This document shows positions 26,205 to 34,473 of a stretch of 64,000 bases of DNA, piece after piece. The DNA comes from JAKLIN01 sp964544395. GTDB taxonomy: Archaea; Nanobdellota; Nanobdellia; Pacearchaeales; GW2011-AR1. Each line of letters starts with the position of its first letter. The first letter of the stretch is position 1. The notes beneath the pieces were generated by a model that was not told where the DNA came from, searched no databases, and worked only from the letters and a program-made list of their open reading frames with translations. The stretch spans positions 1-64,000 of the forward strand of contig CAZJAO010000001.1 in the NCBI GenBank assembly GCA_964544395.1, in the 5' to 3' direction. The translations under genes were made by a program, and so were the position numbers.

Positions 26205-26816
26205 TTAGAATCCTAATTTTTCTTTCACAAGAATCAAAGTCGTTCTATTCTTGAATATTTCATGCTCAATAATAACCCATTTCCCAAAAGTGCTTCCCAT
26301 CCCATAAGCTTTTTTGGCCCGTTCATTTTCAAGAGGGAAGACGTGTTCTCTAACTCTTTTGAAAGCATCATCTAAATTATTAGTTATTTTCTGATATCCT
26401 GAAACGAGAATAAGATTTTTTGCTGCAAAAGGATAAGCCGTTACTCTTGAGCCAGTAGCATCACATGCAACTAATTCCCCGTTCCTTGAAATAGCATTAA
26501 CACTCCCAAAGAAATAATCTGCTGTAACCATCCTTCTCCTCAAATCAGCCTGTTTTCCATTATCTTTCTCTCCAAGCACTTCTTCATGAAGATTTTTCCA
26601 GCCATGACTTCCTTCCTTTAGATAATCAATAAATCCTATTTGTTCTAAAGTAGTTGAACCGCCATTTGCAATACTTGCACCTTTAGGAATAAATTCTTTT
26701 ATTTTCTCAAGAGCCTCGGATTTACTATTAACAAGAATTACATTTATTCCTCTAGATTTTATGTTATCTATAGTCTGCTTCAGCTCTTTTTCATCGGGAA
26801 TTTTTGTCCACTCCAT
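26205..26816 (-). CDS. LUD-domain protein (LutC/DUF162-like)
   Basis: A 203-residue LUD-domain protein. Motifs include IPKGASIANGGSTTLEQIG, the DLRRRMVTADYFFGSVNAIS block and LVACDATGSRVTAYPFAAK, ending in an EHEIFKNRTTLILV segment. The family is linked to lactate oxidation complexes and to Fe-S protein partners, but single-domain archaeal members are of unknown role. A degenerate suf-type palindrome lies between its TATA box and ATG. Confidence 0.88.
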   Translation of the reverse strand: MEWTKIPDEKELKQTIDNIKSRGINVILVNSKSEALEKIKEFIPKGASIANGGSTTLEQIGFIDYLKEGSHGWKNLHEEVLGEKDNGKQADLRRRMVTADYFFGSVNAISRNGELVACDATGSRVTAYPFAAKNLILVSGYQKITNNLDDAFKRVREHVFPLENERAKKAYGMGSTFGKWVIIEHEIFKNRTTLILVKEKLGF

Positions 26817-26827
26817 TCTAATGCTTC

Positions 26828-26843
26828 ATTAACTATTGTTTAT
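26828..26843. promoter_or_regulatory. Degenerate suf-type operator between the LUD gene and ferredoxin
   Basis: On the LUD strand this is ATAAACAATAGTTAAT, 14 of 16 positions identical to the suf palindrome. It overlaps the end of the LUD TATA box (TTTATAAA) and lies 12 nt before that gene's ATG. It is also upstream of the divergent ferredoxin promoter (TATA near 26867-26875). Confidence 0.5.
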
Positions 26844-26895
26844 AAATTTTATGAAGAAACAAAACCCTTTTATACCTAAATTAAAGATTAATTTA

Positions 26896-27159
26896 ATGAG
26901 TCGAATAATAAACTTGAAAACAGGAAAAAGCGAGGAGATTAAAGAAGGAGAAAAGATTAGGGAGACCGTAGAAAGATTAGGTGTGCCTTTCGGATGCGAG
27001 GATGGTATCTGTGGAACATGCATGATTGATATAATTGAAGGAGAAGATAACCTTTCCGAATTAACAGAACAGGAAAAAGATTTAATGAGAGACAGGAAGC
27101 ACAGATTAGCATGTCAATGCAAAATTAAAAAAGGAGAGGTTAAATTTGAGATAAACTAA
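26896..27159 (+). CDS. 2Fe-2S plant-type ferredoxin
   Basis: An 87-residue ferredoxin. The ATG at 26896 (MSRIINL) is chosen because a TATA box (CTTTTATACC) lies about 25 nt before it; an upstream frame would cross the promoter. Cluster cysteines are C34, C39, C42 (C-x4-C-x2-C in FGCEDGICGTC) and C73. Its stop overlaps the dph2 start (TAATG), so the two are co-translated. It may therefore serve as the electron donor for Dph2. Confidence 0.92.
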   Translation: MSRIINLKTGKSEEIKEGEKIRETVERLGVPFGCEDGICGTCMIDIIEGEDNLSELTEQEKDLMRDRKHRLACQCKIKKGEVKFEIN

Positions 27160-28145
27160 TGGTATTAGATTTTGAAAAAGAAAAGATTGTAAGAGAATTA
27201 AAAAAAATAAAGCCAAAGAAGGTCTTGGTACAGTTAGCCGAAGGCATTAAACAAAATTCAACTGAATTCGCAGAAATTTTCAATGAAATGGGAATTGAAG
27301 CTATTTTTTCAGGTGAAACTTCATGGGGGGCTTGCGCACCAGCAGTACAAGAAGCAGAAGCATTAGGAGTCGATTTGATTGTTCATTTCGGTCATGCAGA
27401 ATTCCTAAAAATAGATTTTCCTATTCTGTATATAGAAGTCAAAGATATTCTTAATCTTACTCCCTTGCTTGAAAAATCTCTGAAAGCATTGAAGAAATAC
27501 AAAAGAATTGGATTCTCATATTCAATACAGCACAGGCATGATGTTGAAATGATTGAGAATTTCTATAAGTCTCATGGAAAAGAAATTTTATTGTCAAAAA
27601 AATTAGGACATGTTGCTTATGAAGGTCATATTGTTGGTTGCCAATACGGAGGGCTTAAGGCAATTGAATCGCAGGTAGATTGTTTTGTAATCTTGGGAAA
27701 TCAATTCCATGGTATGGGGGCTGTTCTTTCCGTTGAAAAACCGGTAATTTTGCTTGACGTATATAACAATGATGTTAGAGAACTTTCTGGATTAAGAGAC
27801 AAAATTTTGAAACAAAGAGCGATTTCAATAGAAAAATTTAAGCAGGCTAAAAAAGTAGGAATCATAATTGAAATAAAACCAGGACAAAAATTTGGCTCGC
27901 CAAACTATTTGCTTGAAAAGCTAAAAGAGCAGGGAAAAGAAGCGATAATAATCACAATGAATGAACTTTCTCCGGATAAAGTCATGAACTTTTACAACAT
28001 TGATGCATTTATTGTGTTGGCATGTCCAAGAATTCCAATTGACGATTTTGCAAAATATCCAAAGACTATAATCACTTTCAAAGAGGCGCTGGTTGGACTG
28101 GGCATAAAATCTTGGGAAGAAATGCTGAAGATTGGGCTTGTTTAA
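27159..28145 (+). CDS. dph2: Dph2, 3-amino-3-carboxypropyl transferase of diphthamide synthesis
   Basis: A 328-residue archaeal Dph2. As a homodimer this noncanonical radical-SAM enzyme moves the aminocarboxypropyl group of S-adenosylmethionine to the histidine of elongation factor 2. The three cluster cysteines are present at C59 (WGACAP), C161 (GCQYG) and C289 (ACPRIPID). Further family blocks are LAEGIK and GNQFHGMG. It is directly coupled to a ferredoxin gene, which is unusual and points to its reductant. Confidence 0.93.
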   Translation: MVLDFEKEKIVRELKKIKPKKVLVQLAEGIKQNSTEFAEIFNEMGIEAIFSGETSWGACAPAVQEAEALGVDLIVHFGHAEFLKIDFPILYIEVKDILNLTPLLEKSLKALKKYKRIGFSYSIQHRHDVEMIENFYKSHGKEILLSKKLGHVAYEGHIVGCQYGGLKAIESQVDCFVILGNQFHGMGAVLSVEKPVILLDVYNNDVRELSGLRDKILKQRAISIEKFKQAKKVGIIIEIKPGQKFGSPNYLLEKLKEQGKEAIIITMNELSPDKVMNFYNIDAFIVLACPRIPIDDFAKYPKTIITFKEALVGLGIKSWEEMLKIGLV

Positions 28146-29134
28146 TATTTTTTACGCAATCTTCTTATTGTTCTTATAATTATTACTATTAGAATCAATA
28201 TTGAAACTAAGACAATAGCAATTAAAAGCCAATAAATTATCTCGGAGAAAAGTCCTGTTTGATTTGTAACAACTTCAAAATGCGCGCTCGAAGGAGCAAC
28301 ACCGTAAGGATATATCAATTCTAAGTTGATTGTATAATTTCCAATCGGCAGATTTCCTGTCTGAAAGTTTCTGCTCAAAGCCTGTTGGGAAGTAACAAGA
28401 AGAGTCTCGCTTCTTGTTGTATAACCTGTTCCATTTATATTTTTGATGCTATAATTCAATGTGACGTCAAGTCTTACATTATCTCCCATAGGTATCATTG
28501 TGACTTGTGTCAAAAGAGAATTCCCCTGAGGAACTCTGTAATTTTTATTCAAAACAATGATATTAGAATCAAAGAGAATAAATTGCTTAACCACGTTCAA
28601 AGATACGAAAATAGTTCTGTCTCCGATATTAATTGTCCCATTATAAACACCAGTTGTATTTGGTGCAATGAAAATTAAATTAAGAACTTGAGTCTCTCCG
28701 GCAGCAAGATTAAGAGTAGTATTTCCAATCAAAACCATATTAGTAAGATTTGTCTGACTGATAGTTATTATTGTTGAACTTCCGCCAATATTGGTAATAG
28801 AAACAGATTCAGGAATATTCGTATTAATTAGCATATTAAGATTAAACTGTCCAGGATTAATTGAGATGTTTGATGTCGGTATTATTCCTCCTCCACCGCC
28901 GCCTGTTCCGCCTGTGCCTTCAGTCCCATTTGTTCCACTAGTTTCTGTTGCTGACATCATCGGATTAGAAAAGAATCCTTCAGTATAGATATCAGGACTC
29001 ACAGTAATATTAGAAGATCCTCCAGAATTTACAGATACGACATCAGCACCAGTCAATCGATAAGTATAACCAAGCAAAAAAGCCATGCATATTACAAAAA
29101 TAGAAAGTATTAGGAAATGATGTCTAGATTTCAT
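28142..29134 (-). CDS. Secreted/anchored beta-rich surface protein
   Basis: A 330-residue protein. It has an N-terminal signal/anchor helix (LILSIFVICMAFLLGYTY), a Gly/Thr-rich spacer (GTNGTEGTGGTGGGGGG), beta-sandwich repeats with many Asn-x-Ser/Thr glycosylation sites, and a C-terminal helix (IIYWLLIAIVLVSILILIVI) with a basic tail. No enzyme motif is seen. Its start overlaps the stop of a small HTH gene (ATGA), so it is controlled together with it. Confidence 0.7.
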   Translation of the reverse strand: MKSRHHFLILSIFVICMAFLLGYTYRLTGADVVSVNSGGSSNITVSPDIYTEGFFSNPMMSATETSGTNGTEGTGGTGGGGGGIIPTSNISINPGQFNLNMLINTNIPESVSITNIGGSSTIITISQTNLTNMVLIGNTTLNLAAGETQVLNLIFIAPNTTGVYNGTINIGDRTIFVSLNVVKQFILFDSNIIVLNKNYRVPQGNSLLTQVTMIPMGDNVRLDVTLNYSIKNINGTGYTTRSETLLVTSQQALSRNFQTGNLPIGNYTINLELIYPYGVAPSSAHFEVVTNQTGLFSEIIYWLLIAIVLVSILILIVIIIRTIRRLRKKY

Positions 29135-29313
29135 TTTATCCCTAATTGCTTCTTTATTTTCATTATCTCTTCAGCATTCTTAATTTTGCCGAGGGCATTT
29201 TTATAAAAATTAGAAACCGCAGGTTGTGAAATCTTTAATTTCCTTGCTATTTCTATCTGAGTCAGCCCTTGTTTCTTTAATTTCAAAACTTCAATTTCTT
29301 TTTCGGTTAACAT
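29131..29313 (-). CDS. Small HTH regulator (Tfx/LuxR-type)
   Basis: A 60-residue protein that is almost all helix-turn-helix: MLTEKEIEVLKLKKQGLTQ, EIARKLKISQPAVSNFYKNA, then a short dimerisation helix. This matches the N-terminal domain of archaeal Tfx-like regulators. It is the first gene of a two-gene unit with the surface protein. An inverted repeat covering its promoter suggests autoregulation. Confidence 0.85.
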   Translation of the reverse strand: MLTEKEIEVLKLKKQGLTQIEIARKLKISQPAVSNFYKNALGKIKNAEEIMKIKKQLGIK

Positions 29314-29319
29314 ATAATC

Positions 29320-29343
29320 TATATAACTTATTTAGGTTATATA
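29320..29343. promoter_or_regulatory. Inverted repeat over the promoter of the small HTH gene
   Basis: TATATAAC and GTTATATA are perfect eight-base arms separated by eight bases, seven bases before the start codon. The arms themselves contain TATA-like sequence, so a protein bound here would block TBP. It is a likely autoregulatory site for the HTH protein. Confidence 0.55.
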
Positions 29344-29395
29344 AAGATATCTAAAGAATACAGAGGTTAATTGAATTAAAATTAATAATTTCTAT

Positions 29396-31906
29396 TTAAT
29401 TACAACTTCCACAGAGCCTAACAGCTCCGCTTGAAGTAAATACCGCAGTTGAACCTACAGGACAACCAGATGCTGGGCCAATAAATAGTACACATGAGCC
29501 AGTACCGTTGCTAATAGTTAGATTATTTCCAGAATACAAGGTTCCCGTTATATTCGTATTACCCGTTATATTCGTATTTCCTACCACATTCAAAGTATTC
29601 TGTGGATTTGAAGTATTTATACCCACATTTCCAGTTGTTCCATTAGCTAAAATAATATTGCTTAGAGTCTGGCTTTTCAAAGTGAAATTTCCTGTTGTTA
29701 TATTAATCAGATTTCCAAAAAAGGTTCCAGTGATATTTGCATTGCCATTTACATCAAGTGCATTTTGAGGTGTTGAAGAATTTATTCCGACAAATCCATT
29801 TGTTCCATTAGCTAAAATAATATTGCTTAGAGTCTGGCTTTTCAAAGTGAAATTTCCTGTTGTTATATTAATCAGATTTCCAAAAAAGGTTCCAGTGATA
29901 TTTGCATTGCCATTTACATCAAGTGCATTTTGAGGGGATTTTCCAGAAGTGTTAACTCCCACTGTTGAAGTTGTTGTAAATAAAAAGTTTGAAAAATTAG
30001 TTGTTCCACTTGAGTTTATTATGCCAGCATAAATCAAATTTGTTACATTCAAAACCCCTCTAACATCCAAAGCATTTTGAGGAGTTGTTGTATTAAAACC
30101 ACTATTTGCTAAATTATTCATAAACAAGCCAAGAGCATTAGCAGAACCATTTGTGAAATTAACTTGCCCTATTACATTAAGAGCTGTTTGAGGTGTAGAT
30201 GTATTAACTCCAATAAATTTAGATGTTGAATTTACAAAGAACAAACCAGACAAATTAACTTCATTACTTCCAGAGTCAAATCCAACAGTCAATAAAGATA
30301 AGGGATTTGTATAGCCAGAACTTCCTATGATAACATGTCCTGAACTTCCATTTACATAAAATATAGCATTCGTTGAACTATTTTTTATTTCAAAGTTATT
30401 GTTTGTTATATTGAAACTAATTGGACTTACAGCACTTGCATTCCAAGATGCATTTCCATTGATAGTTGCAAAAGTTCCATTTGTTGCATAAAGATAAGCT
30501 ATTGTTAGATTATTTCCTCTACTCCAAATATCATTAGTTGCATTAATATCACCAATAACATTAAAAGTATTTTGCGGTGTCGTTGTCCCTATTCCGACTT
30601 TTAAGCTTGCATTTGAAATAAATACGTTAAGCCCATTCTGACTCCAAATGGTGCTTGTTGAATTATCATTCTGCAATTTTACACAATAAGTCAAGGCATA
30701 ATTTGCAGGTCTGGTTTCTGCCCCTGTTCTTGGAACCCCGTTTGTTCCATCAGTTGCTAATCCTAAAAGTCCAACATGTCCAGCCAGAGTTTGGGATGAG
30801 CCGGAATATGAAGTTGTTGCAACACTTGTTCCACCAGCAGCTGCTAAGAAGCCAGTTATGGCCCCCGTAGGAATATGTCCCTGAAACATATCATTCTGAT
30901 AATTTCCGAATATTGCAGAAAATGTTGAACCATTTGCTGCAGTTATATTTCCATTTGTTCCCGCACCCCTAATGAATAATCCCCTTAAATCAGGTGTTCC
31001 TTGTGTTCCGTCAGCAGCAATCCAGCCAGTTGGACATGTTGCAGAATTAAATGCAACAACAGATCCCGCAGGCGTTCCAATATTAACTCCCGCAGTTGTA
31101 TTTGGCAGGGTAGTTGAATTATAATATCCATATCCATTCAAATTAACTATACTGATTAAACTCCCATTGTATGCTTTTGGTTCAGAGATTAAAGCGAATG
31201 TTCCATTGGTGGCATTACCATACAATTTATCTGTGAGAGATTGATTGAAAGATGCGTTTCCACCTGTTCCAAATAATGCAAAGGTATTATTATTTGCATA
31301 AGCTATTGACATAAAAGTATTATTTGTAATGTATGAATAATTACCATTCCAATTTGGCTCACTATTATTCCCAGTTATATTATAATATTGATTTGTAATA
31401 TTTGTCCCTCCACTTACATTTAATCCGGTTAAACCAGAACCGTCACCAACAAAAAAGTTCGCAGTTACATAGTTTGCATTTGAAACATTGAAATTTGCCA
31501 GATTAAGATTAGTATTAATTGCAACTCCGGATAGAGAAACATTTGTTGTAGCAAAAGATGAAGGCGTCTTAGACAATTCAACTATATCAGATAAAACTCC
31601 GCTTCGATAATAGCAAAGCCAATATTGCTGAGTGAAATCTAATGTAACATTGTTAAGATAATAAGAAATTATTCCTCTCACATCAGTCGTCAAAGTCGTA
31701 GAATTAGAATAAACTACTGTCGCACAATCAGACGTGCTTGAAATGTTAAAAACAAAAACAAAAGTCCCCGTTTGCACGCTTCCATTACTATAAGTTGTCT
31801 GGATATTCAAATGCAAATCATTATATGCAGGAATTGCAGAAACAAGTCCAGCAAAAACTAAAAAAATAAGTATGGAAAGAAAAAATATTGCCTCTTTTTT
31901 CATCAA
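29396..31906 (-). CDS. Large secreted repeat protein with phage tail-collar domain
   Basis: An 836-residue surface protein with a signal peptide (FFLSILIFLVFAGLVSA), an N-terminal beta domain and a region like phage tail-collar modules (VVAFNSATCPTGWIAADGTQ, then PDLRGLFIRGAG and RPANYALTYCVKL). The C-terminal half has many repeats of the form VGINTSxPQNALDVxGNxNITG, typical of trimeric fibre proteins. Two adjacent repeats are identical over 136 bp. It ends with Cys pairs (CVLFIGPASGC, RLCGSCN). It is very rich in Asn/Thr and likely glycosylated; a role in attachment is inferred. Confidence 0.8.
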   Translation of the reverse strand: MMKKEAIFFLSILIFLVFAGLVSAIPAYNDLHLNIQTTYSNGSVQTGTFVFVFNISSTSDCATVVYSNSTTLTTDVRGIISYYLNNVTLDFTQQYWLCYYRSGVLSDIVELSKTPSSFATTNVSLSGVAINTNLNLANFNVSNANYVTANFFVGDGSGLTGLNVSGGTNITNQYYNITGNNSEPNWNGNYSYITNNTFMSIAYANNNTFALFGTGGNASFNQSLTDKLYGNATNGTFALISEPKAYNGSLISIVNLNGYGYYNSTTLPNTTAGVNIGTPAGSVVAFNSATCPTGWIAADGTQGTPDLRGLFIRGAGTNGNITAANGSTFSAIFGNYQNDMFQGHIPTGAITGFLAAAGGTSVATTSYSGSSQTLAGHVGLLGLATDGTNGVPRTGAETRPANYALTYCVKLQNDNSTSTIWSQNGLNVFISNASLKVGIGTTTPQNTFNVIGDINATNDIWSRGNNLTIAYLYATNGTFATINGNASWNASAVSPISFNITNNNFEIKNSSTNAIFYVNGSSGHVIIGSSGYTNPLSLLTVGFDSGSNEVNLSGLFFVNSTSKFIGVNTSTPQTALNVIGQVNFTNGSANALGLFMNNLANSGFNTTTPQNALDVRGVLNVTNLIYAGIINSSGTTNFSNFLFTTTSTVGVNTSGKSPQNALDVNGNANITGTFFGNLINITTGNFTLKSQTLSNIILANGTNGFVGINSSTPQNALDVNGNANITGTFFGNLINITTGNFTLKSQTLSNIILANGTTGNVGINTSNPQNTLNVVGNTNITGNTNITGTLYSGNNLTISNGTGSCVLFIGPASGCPVGSTAVFTSSGAVRLCGSCN
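29635..29935. repeat. 165-bp tandem duplication within the surface protein gene
   Basis: Bases 29635-29770 and 29800-29935 are identical over all 136 positions, with a period of 165 bp (55 codons). Other repeats in the gene have diverged, so this one is recent or kept alike by conversion. Confidence 0.92.
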
Positions 31907-31943
31907 ATTACAAGAAAATTATTATTTATAAATTTCTCTGTAA

Positions 31944-33179
31944 TTAAGTAAAACCGGGATGTACCAAACATCCTTGCTGGCTGTTCCAAATTTGATAATT
32001 ATTTCCTGCTGTAACATTTGCTGAATCCACTAATCGTATATAAAGCATAGTACTCGGAGATGGCTCTGGAGAAATAAATGAGAGTTGGACACATCCAGAA
32101 TAATTGCTTCCGGGAAATCTTATGTAATGCAAAGCATCATTATAACTCGCAATAGAACTTGGATCCGTAGGAAGATTATTGCTGTCAAAGTAAATAGGTG
32201 TTAAAGGCCATGCAGAGAAGATTGTTCCGCTATTATCCATTTTAAAGGTCTCACATTGCCATTGAGAATTGCAAAAAGCATTTCCTCCGCAGCTTCCACA
32301 ATTTAAAGGAGAACCGCATCCATCGGGAGCAACACCGCATTGATAATTTGATTGCGGGCATGTTGTTGGGACACAGACAGGATTGTTTTCATTTACACAC
32401 TGATGATTTGTCAAATTGCAAAATTGATTATTTCCGCATGAACCGCAATTTACAGTAGAGCATGTTCCATTATTTACATCACCGCAAATGTATCCAGGAG
32501 TCGTGCAAAGGGCAACAAAACTGTTATCAGGAGCCGGACTGCAAGTACTTCCACTGTTAATACATTGATGAGACACGAGATTGCAAGTTTGCCCTGAACC
32601 ACAAGTTCCGCAATTTACAGTAGAGCATGTTCCATTATTTACATCACCGCAGGTATATCCTGTGCATAATCCTGCCTGATTTGATGAAGGGGTACAGCTA
32701 CTGCTTCCGCTATTTCCATTTGCTATTATAGATCCATTTCCAAAAGCATAAGTATCTGTAATTCCCCCAATTTGTTGCGAGCCGCCATTTTGTGAAACAT
32801 AAATTGGGGCAACAGAGATTGTCTTTACAGAATTAATATCTAATTGTTGCGGAGAAAGCACAAAACTCTTGCCTTGATAAATATCCAAAGAGGTATTTTG
32901 TTTTATTACCTCTGAAATAGAGCCGTCAGAAATGACAAAATTAACTCCAACCAAATTTCCTTCCCCCGATTGCCTTTGTACTATAACAGAGATATTATTT
33001 GTACCTTTCAAAGCCTGCTGAATTTTCAGATTAAGAGTCAAACCTCCAATGTCTATTCCTTTATTGGCTGAAGAAGTGATATTTACTATAACAACCCAGA
33101 CAATCCCGATAAGTACAATTGTCAGAAGGATAAGTATCAACGTCGCTATTATACTGGATATACCTTTTTTATTAAGCAT
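31944..33179 (-). CDS. Type IV pilin-like surface protein with Cys-rich repeats
   Basis: A 411-residue protein. The ATG at 33179 (MLNKKGISS) is chosen because GGGGTGA lies just upstream; an in-frame GTG at 33185 is less likely. The N-terminus KKGISSIIATLILILLTIVL is an archaeal class III (pilin/archaellin) signal cut by a prepilin peptidase. A beta domain follows. Residues about 165-300 hold Cys repeats (CGDVNNGTCSTVNCGTCG seen twice, then QYQCGVAPDGCGSPLNCG), and a lectin-like C-terminus closes it. It probably forms or decorates a surface filament. Confidence 0.82.
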   Translation of the reverse strand: MLNKKGISSIIATLILILLTIVLIGIVWVVIVNITSSANKGIDIGGLTLNLKIQQALKGTNNISVIVQRQSGEGNLVGVNFVISDGSISEVIKQNTSLDIYQGKSFVLSPQQLDINSVKTISVAPIYVSQNGGSQQIGGITDTYAFGNGSIIANGNSGSSSCTPSSNQAGLCTGYTCGDVNNGTCSTVNCGTCGSGQTCNLVSHQCINSGSTCSPAPDNSFVALCTTPGYICGDVNNGTCSTVNCGSCGNNQFCNLTNHQCVNENNPVCVPTTCPQSNYQCGVAPDGCGSPLNCGSCGGNAFCNSQWQCETFKMDNSGTIFSAWPLTPIYFDSNNLPTDPSSIASYNDALHYIRFPGSNYSGCVQLSFISPEPSPSTMLYIRLVDSANVTAGNNYQIWNSQQGCLVHPGFT

Positions 33180-33252
33180 TTTCACCCCTAGCCTTTACTA
33201 AAAAATTAATCAATAAAGCTTTATAAATAATCCTGTACAAATTCTAATTAGC

Positions 33253-33327
33253 GAGCCTGTAGCTCAGCCTGGCTAGAGCACTGCTCTGATACGGCAGGGG
33301 TCCAAGGTTCAAATCCTTGCAGGCTCA
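33253..33327 (+). tRNA. tRNA-Ile (GAT)
   Basis: A 75-nt tRNA. Acceptor arms are GAGCCTG/CAGGCTC with discriminator A. The anticodon stem is CTGCT/GGCAG with loop CTGATAC (anticodon GAT). T arm CAAGGTTCAAATCCTTG. No intron and no encoded CCA. Confidence 0.95.
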
Positions 33328-33399
33328 CTTTATTAATACTAAAATGCTAAAAAAATAAAAAATTAAATAAAGAGAGACAACAATAAAATAGTGGGGAAA

Positions 33400-34473
33400 A
33401 TGGAAGCAAGAATAAGAGAGGTTCAGAAAAAAATAACTGAGAAAAGTGAGAAAGGTTCTAGTGAAGAAGAATTTCTCTCAATATTGAAACTGATTGTTCC
33501 AGGAACTAATTTTCGTGCAGCACTTGATGGAGCATTGAAAGTGGGGAAAGGTGCATTGATTGTTATTGACAATGGAAATGCATTCGGATTGTTTGAAGGA
33601 GGGTTCAGAATAAATACAAATTTCACACCGCAAAAATTAATTGAGCTTACAAAGATGGACGGAGCAATAGTTCTGAGCAAAGATGCAAAAAAAATAAATT
33701 ATGCAAATGTTCTTCTTACACCCAACAGCAAAATCAAGACGAATGAAACAGGAACAAGGCATAAGGCAGCAGAGAGAACAGCAAAACAAGCGGGAACTTT
33801 AGCAGTGGCAATTTCTGAAAGAAGAAGTGTGATAACAATTTATTACAAAGATATCCGATATCCTTTGATTTCAACAGATGAACTTCTTAGAAAAACAAAC
33901 GAGCATCTTCAATTATTGGAAAAGCAAAGAGAATTATTCGACAACTATTCTGAAAAATTAATCAAGATGGATTTGAAAAATTATTTCAATTTAAGCCAGG
34001 CAATACAGGTAATCCAAAAAGGAAGGTTGATTGAAAAAATTGCATCTGATTTGAAAAGATATTCAATAGAACTGGGAAGGGAAGGAACATTATTAAGAAT
34101 CCGTCTGAAGGAAATTCTTTCTGGTGTTGAAAAAGAAACGGACATTATAGTAAAAGATTATGCAAAATTAGATTTGAGCCAGACCATGCTTGTTTTAAAT
34201 GCACTTAATTATGAAGAAATTCTCGACGAAAATGTTGTCTGCAAAGTCTTGGGATATGAAAATCCGAATGTAAACGATACAATTGCAGGATGGCATATCT
34301 TGACGAGAACTTCACTTTCTGAAGCAGAAATAGATTCAGTGATAAGAAAAGCCGGAAGCTGGAATAATATTGATAAGGCAAATGAAGGATTTTTCGTAGA
34401 CGTCATCAGCGAAGAGAAGGAAAAAATATTGATGGAAGATTTGAAGAAGATGAAAATGAGTTTCAATGTCTAG
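33400..34473 (+). CDS. disA: DisA-like diadenylate cyclase
   Basis: A 357-residue protein laid out like bacterial DisA. The DAC domain (residues about 25-145) has the catalytic MDGAIVLSKD and GTRHKAAERTAKQAG, the DGA and RHR-type motifs; here the second reads RHK. A helical linker follows, then a C-terminal helix-hairpin-helix-like region (IAGWHILTRTSLSEAEIDSV). The usual second-hairpin GIG motif is not seen. It should make c-di-AMP from two ATP. The start is ATG 33400, or GTG 33391. Most archaea use the DacZ type instead. Confidence 0.85.
   Translation: MEARIREVQKKITEKSEKGSSEEEFLSILKLIVPGTNFRAALDGALKVGKGALIVIDNGNAFGLFEGGFRINTNFTPQKLIELTKMDGAIVLSKDAKKINYANVLLTPNSKIKTNETGTRHKAAERTAKQAGTLAVAISERRSVITIYYKDIRYPLISTDELLRKTNEHLQLLEKQRELFDNYSEKLIKMDLKNYFNLSQAIQVIQKGRLIEKIASDLKRYSIELGREGTLLRIRLKEILSGVEKETDIIVKDYAKLDLSQTMLVLNALNYEEILDENVVCKVLGYENPNVNDTIAGWHILTRTSLSEAEIDSVIRKAGSWNNIDKANEGFFVDVISEEKEKILMEDLKKMKMSFNV

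Noticed and set aside
29635..29935. CRISPR-like repeat
   Set aside because: The two 136-bp copies are tandem coding repeats in one frame, with no short regular repeats and spacers.
31140..31156. AAATTAACTATACTG resembling a suf operator half
   Set aside because: It lies within the coding part of the surface fibre gene and lacks the second half.
32447..32650. Non-coding repeat in the pilin-like gene
   Set aside because: The two similar stretches encode the same Cys-rich module, so they are explained by protein repeat duplication.
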